Below, piece by piece: positions 51,901-62,896 of a DNA stretch of 64,000 bases. Location of the stretch: positions 62,001 through 126,000 of the forward strand of contig JAAPAO010000002.1 of assembly GCA_013115145.1 (NCBI GenBank), written 5' to 3'. The position numbers and the translations under genes were made by a program. How positions within the stretch are numbered: the first letter of the stretch is position 1; each line of letters starts with the position of its first letter. The notes beneath the pieces were generated by a model. The model saw nothing but the letters and a program-made list of their open reading frames with translations. It was not told the DNA's origin and searched no databases. Origin of the DNA: Perkinsus chesapeaki (taxonomy: Eukaryota; Perkinsozoa; Perkinsida; Perkinsidae).

Positions 51901-52421
51901 CCATTCCTGATCCCACTCTTGCCCCACCGGAGTTCTACCAGCAATATGTTAACGAGATCTTGGCTGTCATCAAGCACAACGCGTCGATGGAGTTCAGCGG
52001 TATTTGGAAGGCCAACCATGAGACCATGGCCGCTGATGGGAACGGCTACGTTTTGAAGATCGATGCCACTCAGCTCTTATCTAAGAAGATCAACAGTTTG
52101 AAGGAGTACACAATGAAGGTTTTCAGCGAGAACAATCCCGAGAACGACTGGCTGGTCCGTGCTGTACTCCGTCGTGCGATTCCTCGTTTGCTTTTGGTCC
52201 ACTGCGGAATTGATAAGATCTTGGAGAGGGTCCCGGAGGCCTATATCCTTGCGGTTTGTGCAACTTGGATCGCCAACACATTCGTTTACAAGTACGGCTT
52301 GGAAGCTAGCGAGTTTGCTTTTTACCAGTTTATGCGCAATCTGGAAGAGCATGCTCAAGGAGAGACGACACCGACTACCATGGCCCTAAGGAAGAGTGTT
52401 CCCTCGACACATCTCTTGTGA
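48945..52421 (+). CDS. Large NAD-dependent glutamate dehydrogenase with N-terminal ankyrin repeats
   Basis: One uninterrupted frame of 1,158 codons (MFKVTLANGKSKPDD). Residues about 25-110 form ankyrin repeats: VGFLLAAAHDGDVDAMRQVL, DKRTPLHLAAAGGHVEAVRF, MLALHDAVMNNNAAEIRSML. The rest is the approximately 115-kDa NAD-GDH (GDH2) type: FRDIARGGIRMIRS near residue 625, then EGGSKGTILLD, FFGPDENTAGFMDMGAYRA, substrate-lysine region TKLGGVPHDRYGMTTNS, dinucleotide loop GGPDGDLGSNEIL, and EGANLFFTDDARRVLELAG with STNKGGVTSSSMEVFAAL. Reaction: glutamate + NAD to 2-oxoglutarate + ammonia + NADH, usually catabolic. No targeting leader is obvious; the ankyrin block sits where a regulatory N-terminal domain is found in other large GDHs. 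It lacks introns, unlike most neighbours. Confidence 0.92.
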   Translation: MFKVTLANGKSKPDDSVYSSNPGAVGFLLAAAHDGDVDAMRQVLSEYPNLTVDSCDYDKRTPLHLAAAGGHVEAVRFLLDEGASLTPDRLGMLALHDAVMNNNAAEIRSMLAEADLKCPGGVCYLPPEKAQMLRNADVSEGHGMSLTTEEVETKMTQVFSIISKEGVFAPARLWFEIQYYFTELGLHPKYFMHCTSAQIARHIHCLMAAKKVAQSTGSSNIHFEIEDEQSGFFLTTIDDSRVTATERILADYLANCGSGDSFSVIFIKSEHPPVADGKAPLGVFMVDKTRFETHVGVGDIAEEEDLQLVASPFFLQRKSLDSQKLYQSLMHEIMKTRNAVVKLVKAPEHMVRQKGSHVLQFALYDVERKGKAFFSEFSECLRAHGVVPQRMYIESFANGVVAYHCYLGPEYSPEVLQDLVKTLRYVSHFKHSPKRSALVWELVLKKQITPAQAVFFITAVKFIFTFFPKETAEYLTLAEFTKANTEMKRKLDDLFLQTMSNAITFERIYDTLVSHYEIACLMYDDFKKVAKGECEPFYNTELAERIDDEVAHRLEAKILKTALKLTAHLRMTNFFKTGTAAAIAMRFDGQLLEDRPRSLFPVIPYAIYMITGRGFYGFHIRFRDIARGGIRMIRSASRQVYSRNASSLLEENYNLAFTQHLKNKDIPEGGSKGTILLDLGDQNLDTNGRDSFNKYIDALLDCMMPQETGIYSHLPTPEILFFGPDENTAGFMDMGAYRAKARGYPYWKALTTGKSTKLGGVPHDRYGMTTNSVHQYVVELLQLLDVDETKITKVQTGGPDGDLGSNEILIAKDKTVAVVDGSGVAYDPNGLNREELVRLARLRIPISNFNKSKLSDDSKAFLYNITDKNIDLPNGEHFKTGVELRNVFPQLEYCSGDLFVPCGGRPATVNMGNVHTMFNSKKEPKFKYIVEGANLFFTDDARRVLELAGVHLFKDASTNKGGVTSSSMEVFAALCMDPKEHDELLTIPDPTLAPPEFYQQYVNEILAVIKHNASMEFSGIWKANHETMAADGNGYVLKIDATQLLSKKINSLKEYTMKVFSENNPENDWLVRAVLRRAIPRLLLVHCGIDKILERVPEAYILAVCATWIANTFVYKYGLEASEFAFYQFMRNLEEHAQGETTPTTMALRKSVPSTHLL

Positions 52422-52812
52422 GTGACATACATCTAGCTGAGCAGCGATAGACCACGAGATTATCATCTTAAGCAGCTTCTTTATTTTTTGGTTGATGAGT
52501 AGAGTGTTGAACTTTCTTTACTGCTTGAGATCATTTCTCTACGTCTTTGTCGGTGATTAAGATCATTGTCAACACAAGCGAAGATCTGTGTTTGCGAGAC
52601 AGTTGTACTTCATTAGAGGGGAGTTCGAGACAGTTGTACTTCATCAGAGGGGGGCACAAGAAGATTGGAACGTGGTTGTTCCGAGCAGCCTACACCCAAC
52701 AGCTTTACGGCGGGCCTATCGATTACATTGGTTCAGTTCGCTACACGTAGAGCTCCGCCCACTGACCGGTAATTACCATATTTTTGCTTCCGGCGTCGCA
52801 CGGGCTTTCATA
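52422..52812. other. Intergenic spacer with short tandem duplication
   Basis: Spacer between two + genes. It holds a 31-bp imperfect tandem duplication starting at 52595 and 52626 (shared core cgagacagttgtacttcat). Open frames through it start at non-ATG codons and only become plausible coding after the ATG at 52813. Confidence 0.5.
52595..52656. repeat. 31-bp imperfect tandem repeat, two copies
   Basis: Two adjacent units differing mainly by t/c after the shared core and in the last few bases. Probably a replication-slippage product in the 5' flank of the Myb-like gene. Confidence 0.8.
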
Positions 52813-53868
52813 ATGCCATCGGATGCACATTCCATCGCCAGCAGAATAGCACGGCAACTCCATGAATCGCTTCAATTATTGACAAATGCGCTTTTCGAAG
52901 CACGGGTGTGCTTGGAAAGCGAGTCTGGTCCGTATTGCGAGCTTCATGATATGTAAGTGAGCGATTAAAAGTTTACTGTTTCTGAGTGGTCTTCGTGCCA
53001 GGTATGCTCAGCTTTGCTCCTACGCACGGAGCGCAGAAGGTAACCAGAATGTCATCGTCAAGAATCAGCCGCTGCTGATCCTTTCGGACACTATCGTCCA
53101 GTCGTTGCAGAGGGAGCCAACAACATCAAAGTACAATGGAAGGAATGCTTTTACGTACGCCATTCCTGTTGGCTCAGTTACAATAGCTTCGTAGATGAAG
53201 TTCTATCACCGGTGTTCATTTCTCCAGACGTCAAGCTTGAAGGTATCGACAGCGACGGCACCTGGCGGCTCACGTGGACCCCTCCAGCTGAGCGGCTGCT
53301 CAGCGTTGCGTTGTACACACTAGGGTATCATGCGCGCTCGGCAGATGAGATTCTCCAGGTACTGGCTTCCTGTTCAGCGAGTTTCATTGGTTGTCAGGCT
53401 CATTTTAAAGGACTGGGGCATTCTTCTACTTTCATACAACAAAAGCTTAGGACAGAACTGGCGGGTCCTGGTCCGGCATCCGAGTCGTTGAGGAAATGGC
53501 AACAAGATCAGGTGGCTCCGTGGTCAGTACAGGAAGATGTTGCACTCCAACTTGGTGTGTCGAAATATGGTTCCTACACCACCCTGTCTTGGCACCGCGT
53601 TGTTACATCAACAGATATGCTAGATCGGCGTGATCCTGTTAGCTGCTGTTATCGCTGGTTTGGAGTCCTCTTACCTAAATATTCTGGGAAGAGACAGAAT
53701 GCTCTCTTGAGCTACAAATCCTATATACTTGGTGATGCAATAATAGGACAACCACGTGGACCTCAAGGTGGCGTGAAGCGAAAACTGTCGGAAATGGAGT
53801 GCCTCCAAGACGGAGGCGCTCTTGATAGTGATTCTGACTCTTCGACCTTGCAGGGCACAGATACCTGA
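52813..53868 (+). CDS. Myb/SANT-like protein of unknown function
   Basis: ATG 52813 (MPSDAHSIASRIARQLHESL). Helical N-terminal exon, then AQLCSYARSAEGNQNVIV, LSDTIVQSLQREP, a linker with DSDGTWRLTWTPPAERLL, an intron of about 60 nt after ARSADEIL, and a C-terminal exon with a Myb/SANT-like segment (APWSVQEDVALQLGVSKYGS, then SWHRVV and CCYRWFGVLLPKY). The Ser/Asp tail ends TLQGTDT at 53868. Introns near 52954 and 53129 are 47-50 nt. The tryptophan spacing supports a single Myb-like fold, perhaps DNA-binding, but I cannot place it in a family. Confidence 0.55.
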
Positions 53869-54373
53869 GCATGCATTTCTGTCAGAATTTTGGGTGTAGA
53901 GTTCGGGAGCGTTCAAAAAATGGGCTCACGACGTCCCGTCCAAGAAACTAGTAGTTACTGATAGACTGGAACAGTATTATACATTAGTAGATACTAATAT
54001 AATATTGAATAACCTGACTGGCCGCTTTTGACCCGGCGTATGCGTACGGTGACGTGGCGACCGCGTCCTTTGTGCGAGGAGGCGCCGCTCACGCCAGACA
54101 TTACCTGTGGACGCATATATCGGAGAATGTTCCGTAAAGAATGTACCTACAGCGCGGAAATATCGGATATAGAATAGGGTTCATATAACCAACAGTACAG
54201 TACTAATCTATATTCATTCTGTATCCATGACGTACGATTAATTGCACGCGAGCGCATGGATATTTTTGGGCGCAGCGACATTTCTCTTAGGTGTTCACGT
54301 ATAGCTCGAAGTGCTCGGTGCAGCATCAACTTCTGCCTCTTTAGTTGTAATAGTTGATAACTTTCTAGTAAAT
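53869..54373. other. Intergenic spacer
   Basis: About 500 bp of AT-rich sequence between the Myb-like gene and the sugar transporter. No feature supported. Confidence 0.45.
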
Positions 54374-55888
54374 ATGAATCACACATGTGCTATCTTGTCG
54401 GTCGGTGCTTCGCTATTCGGGGCCCTTCTATTTGGGCTCGCTCTTGGCTTCTCTGGGCCTGCTATTGATACCATGAAAGATACGGTAACAACAACGGATG
54501 GAAGGCATATTGAAATAGGTGCAGACTCTTCTCTCTTTGTATTCCGTACTGAGACTGAGGCATCCCTCTTCGGGTCAATGGTGAATATTGGTGCCATTGT
54601 TGGCGCCCTTGGCGGCGGCCCGGTGAATGAGAAAGTTGGCCGTAAATGGAGCTTAATTGGAGCATCACCTCTATTCTTATTAGCTTTCCTCTGGATTGGC
54701 CTTGCGAGGACTGCATGGCAACTCATCGTTGCCCGCGTTGTCACTGGTATAGCGCTGGGAATGACTTCGTTCAGTGTCCCAACATATATCGGCGAAGTGT
54801 CGCCTACTAAGTATCGTGGTTTGCTGGGTGCCTGCAATCAGCTAGGTATCACCATTGGCATTCTTCTGGCATACGTTCTTGGGTTGGCATTCCGTTCTCA
54901 AGCTGGTTCCACCGACCCTAACGCCACATCCTCTACATTCTGCAACTGGCGCCTTCTAAGTTTCATTTACATCATACCTGCAGCCTTGCTTGGTATATGC
55001 ATGTTCTTTGCGCCCGAGTCTCCTCGTTGGCTCGCGGAGAAGTCCCGTACTGAAGAGGCTAAGGTCGTATTAAAGAGACTACGTGGTGTAGATGAAAGCG
55101 ACGAAGGCTTGAAGGGAGAGTTTGCGGCTCTAGACGCTATTCAGGCCAAGAAGGATGTCGCCGGCAAGGGCTCTATTAAGAAGACTCTTAAGGCCCTCAA
55201 CCACTGCAGAATACAGTTCTTCATAGGCATCATGCTTCAAGTGCTCCAGCAATTCTCTGGTATCAATGCAGTTATTTTCTACCAAACTTCGATCTTCCAG
55301 GCAGCTGGGGTCGAAAGCCGTGACGTTATATCACTGACTGTTATGGCCGTTCAAGTCATCGTAACATTTATTGCCGTTATGATTGTAGACCGCGCTGGGC
55401 GAAGGATTCTTCTTATATCCGCTGCTACTGGAATGTGCCTCAGTGCGGTTTGTGAAGGATTATTCTTTTACCTCAGAGATGTTTCTGGTAATGAGAATGT
55501 TGGATGGTTGGCCATCACAGCTGCGTACTGCTATATCGCATCATTCTCGCTTGGAGTTGGCGCTATTCCGTGGCTTATTATGGCTGAGCTTTTCCCAGAC
55601 GAAGTTAGAGGTTTGGCCTCCTCCCTGGCTACTATGGTTAATTGGTTGTGCTCTTTCCTTGTCACACAATTCTTGAATGACATCCGTGAGGCGATTACAT
55701 TCTATGGTGTCTTCTGGTTGTTCGCTGGGATATGTCTTATTATGGTCTTGTTCGTCATGTTCTTGGTGCCGGAGACTAAAGGACGAACTTTCGAAGAGAT
55801 CCAGGCATATTTCCAACGTAGGTATCGGATGGGTAGTAGTCCTGATACTCCTGCTCAACCATCTGGCTCTGTCTCACCGTCCAAGTGA
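54374..55888 (+). CDS. MFS sugar transporter (SLC2 / ERD6-like)
   Basis: Uninterrupted frame. I start at the ATG at 54374 (MNHTCAILSVGASLFGALLF); the upstream extension to 54311 begins at GTG and adds no clear function. Twelve hydrophobic segments with sugar-porter signatures: EKVGRKWSLIGA after TM2, PTYIGEVSPTKYRG, FFAPESPRWLAEKSRTEE at the end of TM6, LQQFSGINAVIFYQTSIF in TM7, VDRAGRRIL after TM8, LGVGAIPWLIMAELFPDEVR in TM10, and FLVPETKGRTFEEIQAYF at the C-terminus. These place it in the glucose/hexose facilitator family of the plasma membrane or tonoplast; direction and substrate are not deducible. About 504 residues, full length. Confidence 0.92.
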   Translation: MNHTCAILSVGASLFGALLFGLALGFSGPAIDTMKDTVTTTDGRHIEIGADSSLFVFRTETEASLFGSMVNIGAIVGALGGGPVNEKVGRKWSLIGASPLFLLAFLWIGLARTAWQLIVARVVTGIALGMTSFSVPTYIGEVSPTKYRGLLGACNQLGITIGILLAYVLGLAFRSQAGSTDPNATSSTFCNWRLLSFIYIIPAALLGICMFFAPESPRWLAEKSRTEEAKVVLKRLRGVDESDEGLKGEFAALDAIQAKKDVAGKGSIKKTLKALNHCRIQFFIGIMLQVLQQFSGINAVIFYQTSIFQAAGVESRDVISLTVMAVQVIVTFIAVMIVDRAGRRILLISAATGMCLSAVCEGLFFYLRDVSGNENVGWLAITAAYCYIASFSLGVGAIPWLIMAELFPDEVRGLASSLATMVNWLCSFLVTQFLNDIREAITFYGVFWLFAGICLIMVLFVMFLVPETKGRTFEEIQAYFQRRYRMGSSPDTPAQPSGSVSPSK

Positions 55889-56405
55889 TCACCTATTGCG
55901 TGAACCTATTCAGCTTCTATGGAATGCTGAATGACTTTTTGCCCATCGGTCTTACTGACCTTAATGGTGGGATATCCTGCTCTTTGTAGTGGGGCTGAAC
56001 TATTATCGTTCTCATCACTATTACTATTGACAGCACCGTTATGAATACATTAAAACCTAAACCTGCTAGTCTCAGTCGTATGTTAGAATCTTTACTTTTT
56101 TTCTTCTGAGGTTATCAAATAAGTAATGAGCACTTGGTATCCGAATGCTGAGAACTGTGACAGCTCTCTATAGCCCGTACGAGGACTATTGTAATTGGGC
56201 TAGTTATAGCTGTAATGCTAAGTCAGCATGGATACTATGACAGTGCTCCACTAGTCAATCCATCTTGTAGAATGTTCGGAAGATCTTAAGATCTTTTGTC
56301 ATCTCCTCGACAACTAGGATTGTCCAATATAAGCTTCATTGTTGCGCTTATCAACAGTGAGCCGGCACAAGAGTTCAGTTTTCTTCTCTGCAGGTCGTAG
56401 CCAAT
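55889..56405. other. Intergenic spacer
   Basis: About 520 bp between convergent genes: sugar transporter (+) and the small Cys-rich gene (-). Nothing recognised. Confidence 0.4.
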
Positions 56406-56862
56406 CTAGTGAACTCCGACAAAGGCTTCTTGCGTAAAGTTGCGCTTCTCCGCTCCGGCATCATCAATGCGCTTCCTTATTGCTGGAAAGTCGACCGACT
56501 CTGAACGTACGAACTCCGAGATGCACTTCTAAAGCGGTTGAATACTCCATCAGGCACAAATTCTACCGCGCAGCTCATCAATTTGAATCGGCAACGATTA
56601 TGGCAAACAGTGTTGCATGTCCTGTCTGACGCGGAGAATAACTCTTCCATGTTTGGAATCAGATGTGCTGAAATCTTGCCTCATAGAGAATAGTAGGCGT
56701 TCGCTGATTTTTTCTCCTGGAGTTCTCCTTAACTTTAAGTTTCTGTCATTATAGATGTTTGCACTTTGTTGCAGTCAATTCACGCATAACCTTCCGAAGG
56801 TGATCTTCGCCGCATTCAGCAAGTACAATTTCGTGTAGCCGGGCCACACCATTCCGAACCAT
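56406..56862 (-). CDS. Small Cys-containing hypothetical protein
   Basis: No long open frame marks this gene, but short exons read well on the - strand: ATG 56862 with MVRNGVARLHEIVLAECGED and HLRKVMRELT, then IPNMEELFSASDRTCNTVCH and NRCRFKLMSCA, a 39-nt intron (about 56534-56572), KCISEFVRSESVDFPAIRKR, IDDAGAEKRNF and a stop at 56406-56408. The first intron must be long (about 115 nt) or structured otherwise, so the 5' half is tentative. Cysteines are paired (CNTVC, SCAKC), which may bind metal. Family unknown. Confidence 0.35.
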
Positions 56863-57018
56863 TTATGGTCAGTCTTCATCCTCCTGTATGACCTCTGTAT
56901 TGATCTTTTTAGTGGCGTATACTATATCCAGAGATGTTGGGTTCAGTTATTCAAACGGGTATCATCAAGAGTTCGTCGGCCTCTCTCCCGATAGTATCAA
57001 TTCATATCGTTCTGAGTG

Positions 57019-60000
57019 ATGAGAACTCACGATTTGTGGCACGACCGTGTCCCTGACAGAGAAAAATATGGCAACGTTGTCTGGTCCGTCGCGTATCGAC
57101 CAGACGGAGAGCAGGTGAAACATTCTTCAAGTACTCTCGGAGCCTACTACGTGCTGCTTCTTAGTTGATAGTCGCAGCAGGAAATCGCGTCCTTGTGTAT
57201 GATGCCAATGACGGGGACCTGGTCCATAGCTTAAAAGGGCATAGAGATACTGTTTACTGTGTCTCGTACTCTAAGCAAGGGCAGTAGGCATTATCTCACT
57301 CAGCGACTATCCATGCCGTAGTCGTCGCTTCTGTTCACTGTAGGAAATTCGCGTCGGGCGGTGCTGACAAACAAGTCATCATTTGGACCAGCAAAGGTGA
57401 AGGCATTCTGAAGTAATGCATAACCGAAGCCTAAAACCTACCTGTATCCACCATCTCTACGATCGACTTCATCCCCAGATATAATCATAACGATTCCATT
57501 CAATTCCTGGCTCACAATCCGGTCACGCAGCAGCTCGCAAGCGGTACTCACAACGACATAGGGATGTGGAGTCCGGAACAGAAGAGCGTGCAGAAGCATA
57601 AAGTTGCCTGAGCTAAGGCTCAACCTGTACTCGAATCTCTCTACAGGTACCCGCCAAAGTGTTGTGTATGTCTTGGACGTCCGATGGCCTTCATCTCGCT
57701 TTGGGATTATTTAACGGCTATGTGTCGATCAGAGACAAGTGCGTGATCCTCTTCATATGTTCTCACCCTTCGTAGCGATTAAGCTTGATGTGTGCAGGTT
57801 TTGTGCAGAGAAAGCTCGAATTGTTCGGTCTGAGCCAGTGTGGTGCTTAGCTTGGAACCCATCACCGTCCAAATCAGAATCGGCGGAAGTAAGATGTGTT
57901 GAGTGCTCGTCGTCTTACTAACCCAGGTGCTCGCCGTGGGTTGTTGGGACCAAACACTTGCCTTCTACAAGCTATCCGGGCAAGAGCTAGGCAAAGAACA
58001 CAAACTTGGTTTCGATCCTTGCTCGATGGCGTTCTTCCCTAGTGGAGAGTAACCGAGTCATGTATCCGCAGTTGATTGGTGGAACTTGCTTTCACCATCA
58101 GTTACTTCATTGTGGGCGGGTTCGATGGAAGGACCCAGCTTTGGACGAGGGACGGTGTGTTGCTCGGAGATGTGGATCACGTTGACTCCCCCGTGTGGGC
58201 TTTGGCGGTACTCAGTGCATTTTGAATTCTCCGCGATTCACTTCGGCGTCAGGTTAGACCAAAGGGTGTCTATGGCTTCGCGGTTGGGACCGATGACGGT
58301 GATGTGGCGACACATCAGATCACCTTTGCAACGGTATCCTATTCAAGCATAGTTCACGCACGTTCCTTGGCGAGGTCCACGGCCTTCACCAAGACCGCTA
58401 CGCATACAGAGATAATATGACGGACGTGGTTCTGCACCACTTGGTATCAGACGAAAAGGTCCGTCCATGCCTGTGTGTATAGTCCTGTATGGTCCTCCGG
58501 TATGCGGCGAAATTTTAACACTGATTAGGTTAGAATCCGTTGTAAAGATTATGTAAAGAAGATAGGCGTGTACCGGAACCGTTTAGTTGTTCAGCTGCCA
58601 GTAAAGGTAAGCCTGCGGCGGTTCACGCACAGGCTCTCGACTTCCTTGTCGATGTGGCGTGTTGTAGTATTGCTCAGGTGCTGGTCTACGAGGTATTGGG
58701 CGAGGACCCTTTGGATATGCGATACCAGCCTGTTGACAAAATCCGCCAAAGTTTCGAATGTTCGCTTCTCGTTGCGACTTCCAAACATTTCATATTGTGC
58801 CAAGACAAGAGACTGCAATTGTAGAGCCATCGGAGCGCATACTTCTATCAAAACCGTGAGGATAGATACTCGATCACTGGCACTCTTGAGAGAGAGTGGC
58901 ATCTCGAGAGTCTCATTCGCTACATTAAAGTTGCCGGAGGAGTCCCGGGGAAGGAGGGCATCCTTGTTGGCTTGAAAAACGGCCACGTACGAAGTCGCTG
59001 TGCGAAGAGATCTAGCAAATGAGAATCCAGGTTGTGAACATTTTCATCAACAACGCCTTCCCAACAACGCTAGTGAAGCAGTCGAGTCCTGTACGCTGCA
59101 TCGACCTCTCGTGTACTGCCAACTTCCCCAGCCATCTGATGCTGCGTTGTTGTCACAGGTGATCGGAAGAAACTCGCGATAGTGAATGAGAGTGCGACGC
59201 TGCTAGTCTATGACTTGGAAACGCATCAGCTGCTGTGAGCCGCAGCGTTCAAAGCTGGTAACTCACCTGTGAATGGCTCAGATATCAGGAGGCGAATGCC
59301 AACTCGGTTGCGTGGAACCAGGAATTTCCGGATATGGTGGCGTACTCAGGGAGCAACGTGCTTAGCATAAAGACCGGCAGCTTCCCGAGCTACCCACAGA
59401 AGCTTCAAGGCTTCGTAGGCTTGCTGAACAGGCGTCTTCGGTTGTCGCCGCACTCCAGGTCGTGGGCTTTAAAGGAAGCAAGATCTTTTGTCTCAACTTG
59501 TCATCGATGGACACAATAGAGATACCCCAGGGAGCATCGCTTTACCGGTAGCATGCCATCTGTAGCGAAGTCGAGGCACCCCACAAGGTACATGTCGGTC
59601 CGAAACTACTCCGCTGCATACACTGTAGCCTGCTTGGGTGTAACTGATGATGACTGGCGACACCTCGCTCTTCATGCTCTCAAGGATATGGTATTCGATG
59701 TTGCACGAAAGGCATTCATCAGAATACGTGATGTAGGGTGATAACTAAATATCCTTTTACACCGGAGTAAGCTGCTCAAAAGATACGATACGTTGATCTT
59801 CTCAACCGATTGCTCCTACAACTTACAGCTAATAATGGTATAGCAGTATCAGACACAACACTTCTAAGCATGCCAGGGTGATCAGTATATAACAGTATGC
59901 TGAGCGGAGATGCGCTATTAGTTTTCTGGAAGAACTTTCGAAAAGGGACTGGAGTGACGAAGACCGGGCTTTGGTAGCCGCGCACGCTCTAGCATTTGAA

Positions 60001-62616
60001 GGGCGGTTTAATGAGGTCGGTGAGATGCTGGTCTCCGGGTATAATCTGCAATTGCAGGCTGCCGTATTATTCGGTCGTGCCAAGCAATATCACCTTGCGA
60101 CGGAGATGTTTACGGACCTTAAGCGTTGGGAGGACGCTAAAAAGTGGGCGGATTTGAACGAGAAAGCTATACAAAATGGCGAGGTGAGCTAAAGCATCCG
60201 GCTGTCTGCTGTAGCACTCTTCCAATCGACGTTCATAGATCAAGGCTTCACGACCCGACGAATCTAAAGTACCGCAAGAAGAGCTTGATAAAGAGAATTC
60301 ACCTACTGAAGATAGCCCTGCAAACCAAACACAACCTGTGGTATGTACGTGTTACGACTGAGTGGCTTATGAAACGCGTCAGGCATCTTCTACCACTATG
60401 GGGCTGATGATTAAGCAGGCTGAGTCCAGCGAAGAAGATGGAGATTTGCGTGCAGCGGCTGATATGTAACATCAAAGGTATGGTTAATGGTCATCTGTAC
60501 TTGAACAGGTACCTCCGCGTAGGACAAACTGAGCGAGCTGCTGCGATCTACATGCGCATCGGGGCACTAGACCCTCTTATCGAAATTGTGCGCTCGTGCG
60601 ATCCAGATAATGAGCGAGACGAAAGTATTATGATACAAGCGGCTGCCTGCTTCGTGAGGAAAAGGGCATTATTGAATCCTTCATGTTATCTTCCGGACAG
60701 ATAAAGCATGACCATTACATGTTTGCCAAAGAAGCGTTGACCAGGGCTGGTGACTATGAAAGTCTTGTTCGCCTTCACGTGAACGAGAACAGGTAAGCTA
60801 GGTTGTACTTGTGTAGAGGCAGAGAATGCACCTAGATGGGAGGAAGCCTTTCAACTGGCACGCGAGCACCCCGACCTTGCTGAAGAGATTTATTTACCAT
60901 GGGCTAACTGGCTCGTTAGTAACGACAGGTAAGTACGCTTTTGTGGAACTTACCACTTTCGAACTGAGGTACGAGGAAGCGCAGGAAGCTTTCCAGAAAG
61001 CCGGTCGTTCTGATTTGAGCTCCAGCATGTTACGTCAATTGATCGACTTGTCGGCGGAACAAAAGTTGTACAAGCAGGCTGGCATGTAAGGTGACATCTG
61101 CCGTTTTCCTGTATTGCATGTATCTCTATAGATATGCGTGGAAGAGAGCTCGAAACGCAGCTTTGAATGATAGCGTGGATGAGAGTGTACCTTACCGTGT
61201 GCAGTCTGACATGTGGGAAGCCGATTCTAATTTAGTGGCAACTCTTATCTGTCAGATACTTGGCCTATGCTGACGTGGTTTCTCATATAGAAGGTCCCCT
61301 TGTACTTACACCAATAGATCAGACCATGAACGCATGCGTTTTTATCATAAATACGGCGAGTCAAATAGAAGAGCTGCCGTTGGGGGTGAAGCGCTCCAAC
61401 GTGTAGCAAATCCTCCGCACCTTGCCATCGAAACGTGTACTTGTCGTCAGACTGTACGTTCTAGCAGATATTGCAATCCAGCTGCAATGCTTCAAAATCG
61501 CTCGTAAGGAAGACGCACTTCTCGAGATCCCTCATGTTCGAGTCATTTCAGGCGCAGCATACGACCGCCTGCAGGCGGTCAAGTTACCACGACAGCTGCT
61601 AGTGAAGGCACAATATGCTGTGCGCCTTATCGGCTTTGATGACCCTACGGCTCCCTGTTTCAGGCGCTCAAAGCTCGAGCAGCGTCGCTCGTTGACAACG
61701 AAGACTTTTCACACATATGTGGACGTTGTGGTTCGACGTTACCATTTCTAGCGACCTTTAATGGTAAGCCTCTGGGCATCAATGAATCTCTCGAAACAAT
61801 CCATAGGCTCTTCCTCCACGGAAGTAATCGAGCCTGAGCACTGCGCCAACTGTCTTCACCCCATGGTGAGATACAGTTTAAGCTTGAGTCTCGCCTATCA
61901 TACCAAGTCGCATTTTTTTACTGTATATAGATACGGTCGTCTATTGGATGGGAGCCACTCCCGCTGCTCGAGTTTGTAAGCAGTATCTCAGCATTCATCC
62001 ACTCTAGCTTGACGCCAGGTGGCTGCCGACGAGTCGCTCAGTGTTGACGACGTGATTAGTCTTGTTGAGTCTGAGCCTCGCTATTCGGCCGCGTTGAAAA
62101 CAAACGAACCCTCCCGTGGCAAAGAGTCCCGTAGAGTTCCGCTGGTGGGTCACGTAAATCAGAACTCCTTTCAGGTGATCAAAACGCTGACAGATTAGAC
62201 CTCGACGACGAGGGTGAAGAAGGTTCCCCGGTGTACGATGTCGACTCGGAGTTACTAAGGACCATTGTCGGTGGCTAACCTTAACTCTCTAATCAACTTC
62301 GATTGTAGGTGAATAGCGTTCGTAAACTCGTCCCTGGAGAACCCTACGAACCCACTCGCATTCCCTCGGAGATCTTGCGTGAGCTTCGCCCCGAGGAAAT
62401 TCTCGTTATTGATCAACAACGGAACGGGATGGGAGTCAGGTGAAAAGATGACCAGCTTTAATTATAGAGATTCTCTCATATAGATTCTACAAGAACATGA
62501 TGCCCGAGCTCCCCATATCAGCCTGCTGCATATGTGGCAGATTCTTCAAGCTGGTTTGCCTCGAGGAGGCAGGATTTTCTGGCAGAGGCGGCTGCCCATG
62601 CTGTGGTGAGAGTTGA
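57019..62616 (+). CDS. IFT122: Intraflagellar transport protein 122 (IFT-A complex)
   Basis: ATG 57019 ([20 protein letters not shown]). The N-terminal WD40 propeller matches IFT122 closely: [110 protein letters not shown] and [27 protein letters not shown]. The C-terminal TPR-like helices include [60 protein letters not shown]. Two zinc-ribbon-like ends follow: [17 protein letters not shown] with [12 protein letters not shown], and [12 protein letters not shown] with GCPCCGES, stop at 62616. About 1,200 residues with some 25 short introns. IFT-A moves turnaround and membrane cargo in cilia, so the organism has a flagellated stage. Some internal exons (59200-60500) are only partly resolved. 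Confidence 0.88.
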
Positions 62617-62896
62617 TGAACAATGCTCAAGACGAGTTATGTATGGTGATCAGTTCTCGGTCCTGGAGACATGGCCAGTCATGGAGCATAAAATCTGTCG
62701 ATTATTTCGGATTGGCAATTTGCTGTTGTGTACACTCAGTGGTCAAAAAGGTATAAAGAGTCACTAGTTTTAACGCAAGTGTCAATGTGTCATGATCGCG
62801 AATGTGTCATTAAATTATTGCAACGCAACTTTCGGTGGATTCAAGTTCCAATACGCATTTGGATGACAAAGCATGATTAACATAAATGGAAGAAAG
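62617..62896. other. Convergent intergenic spacer
   Basis: 280 bp between the 3' ends of IFT122 (+) and the edge gene (-); AT-rich, nothing recognised. Confidence 0.4.

Noticed and set aside
52547-52812. N-terminal extension of the Myb-like gene through the tandem repeat
   Set aside because: Frames there open only from non-ATG codons and pass through slippage-type repeats; the ATG at 52813 starts sequence that reads as protein.
54379-54837. 152-codon - frame
   Set aside because: Antisense to the sugar transporter N-terminus.
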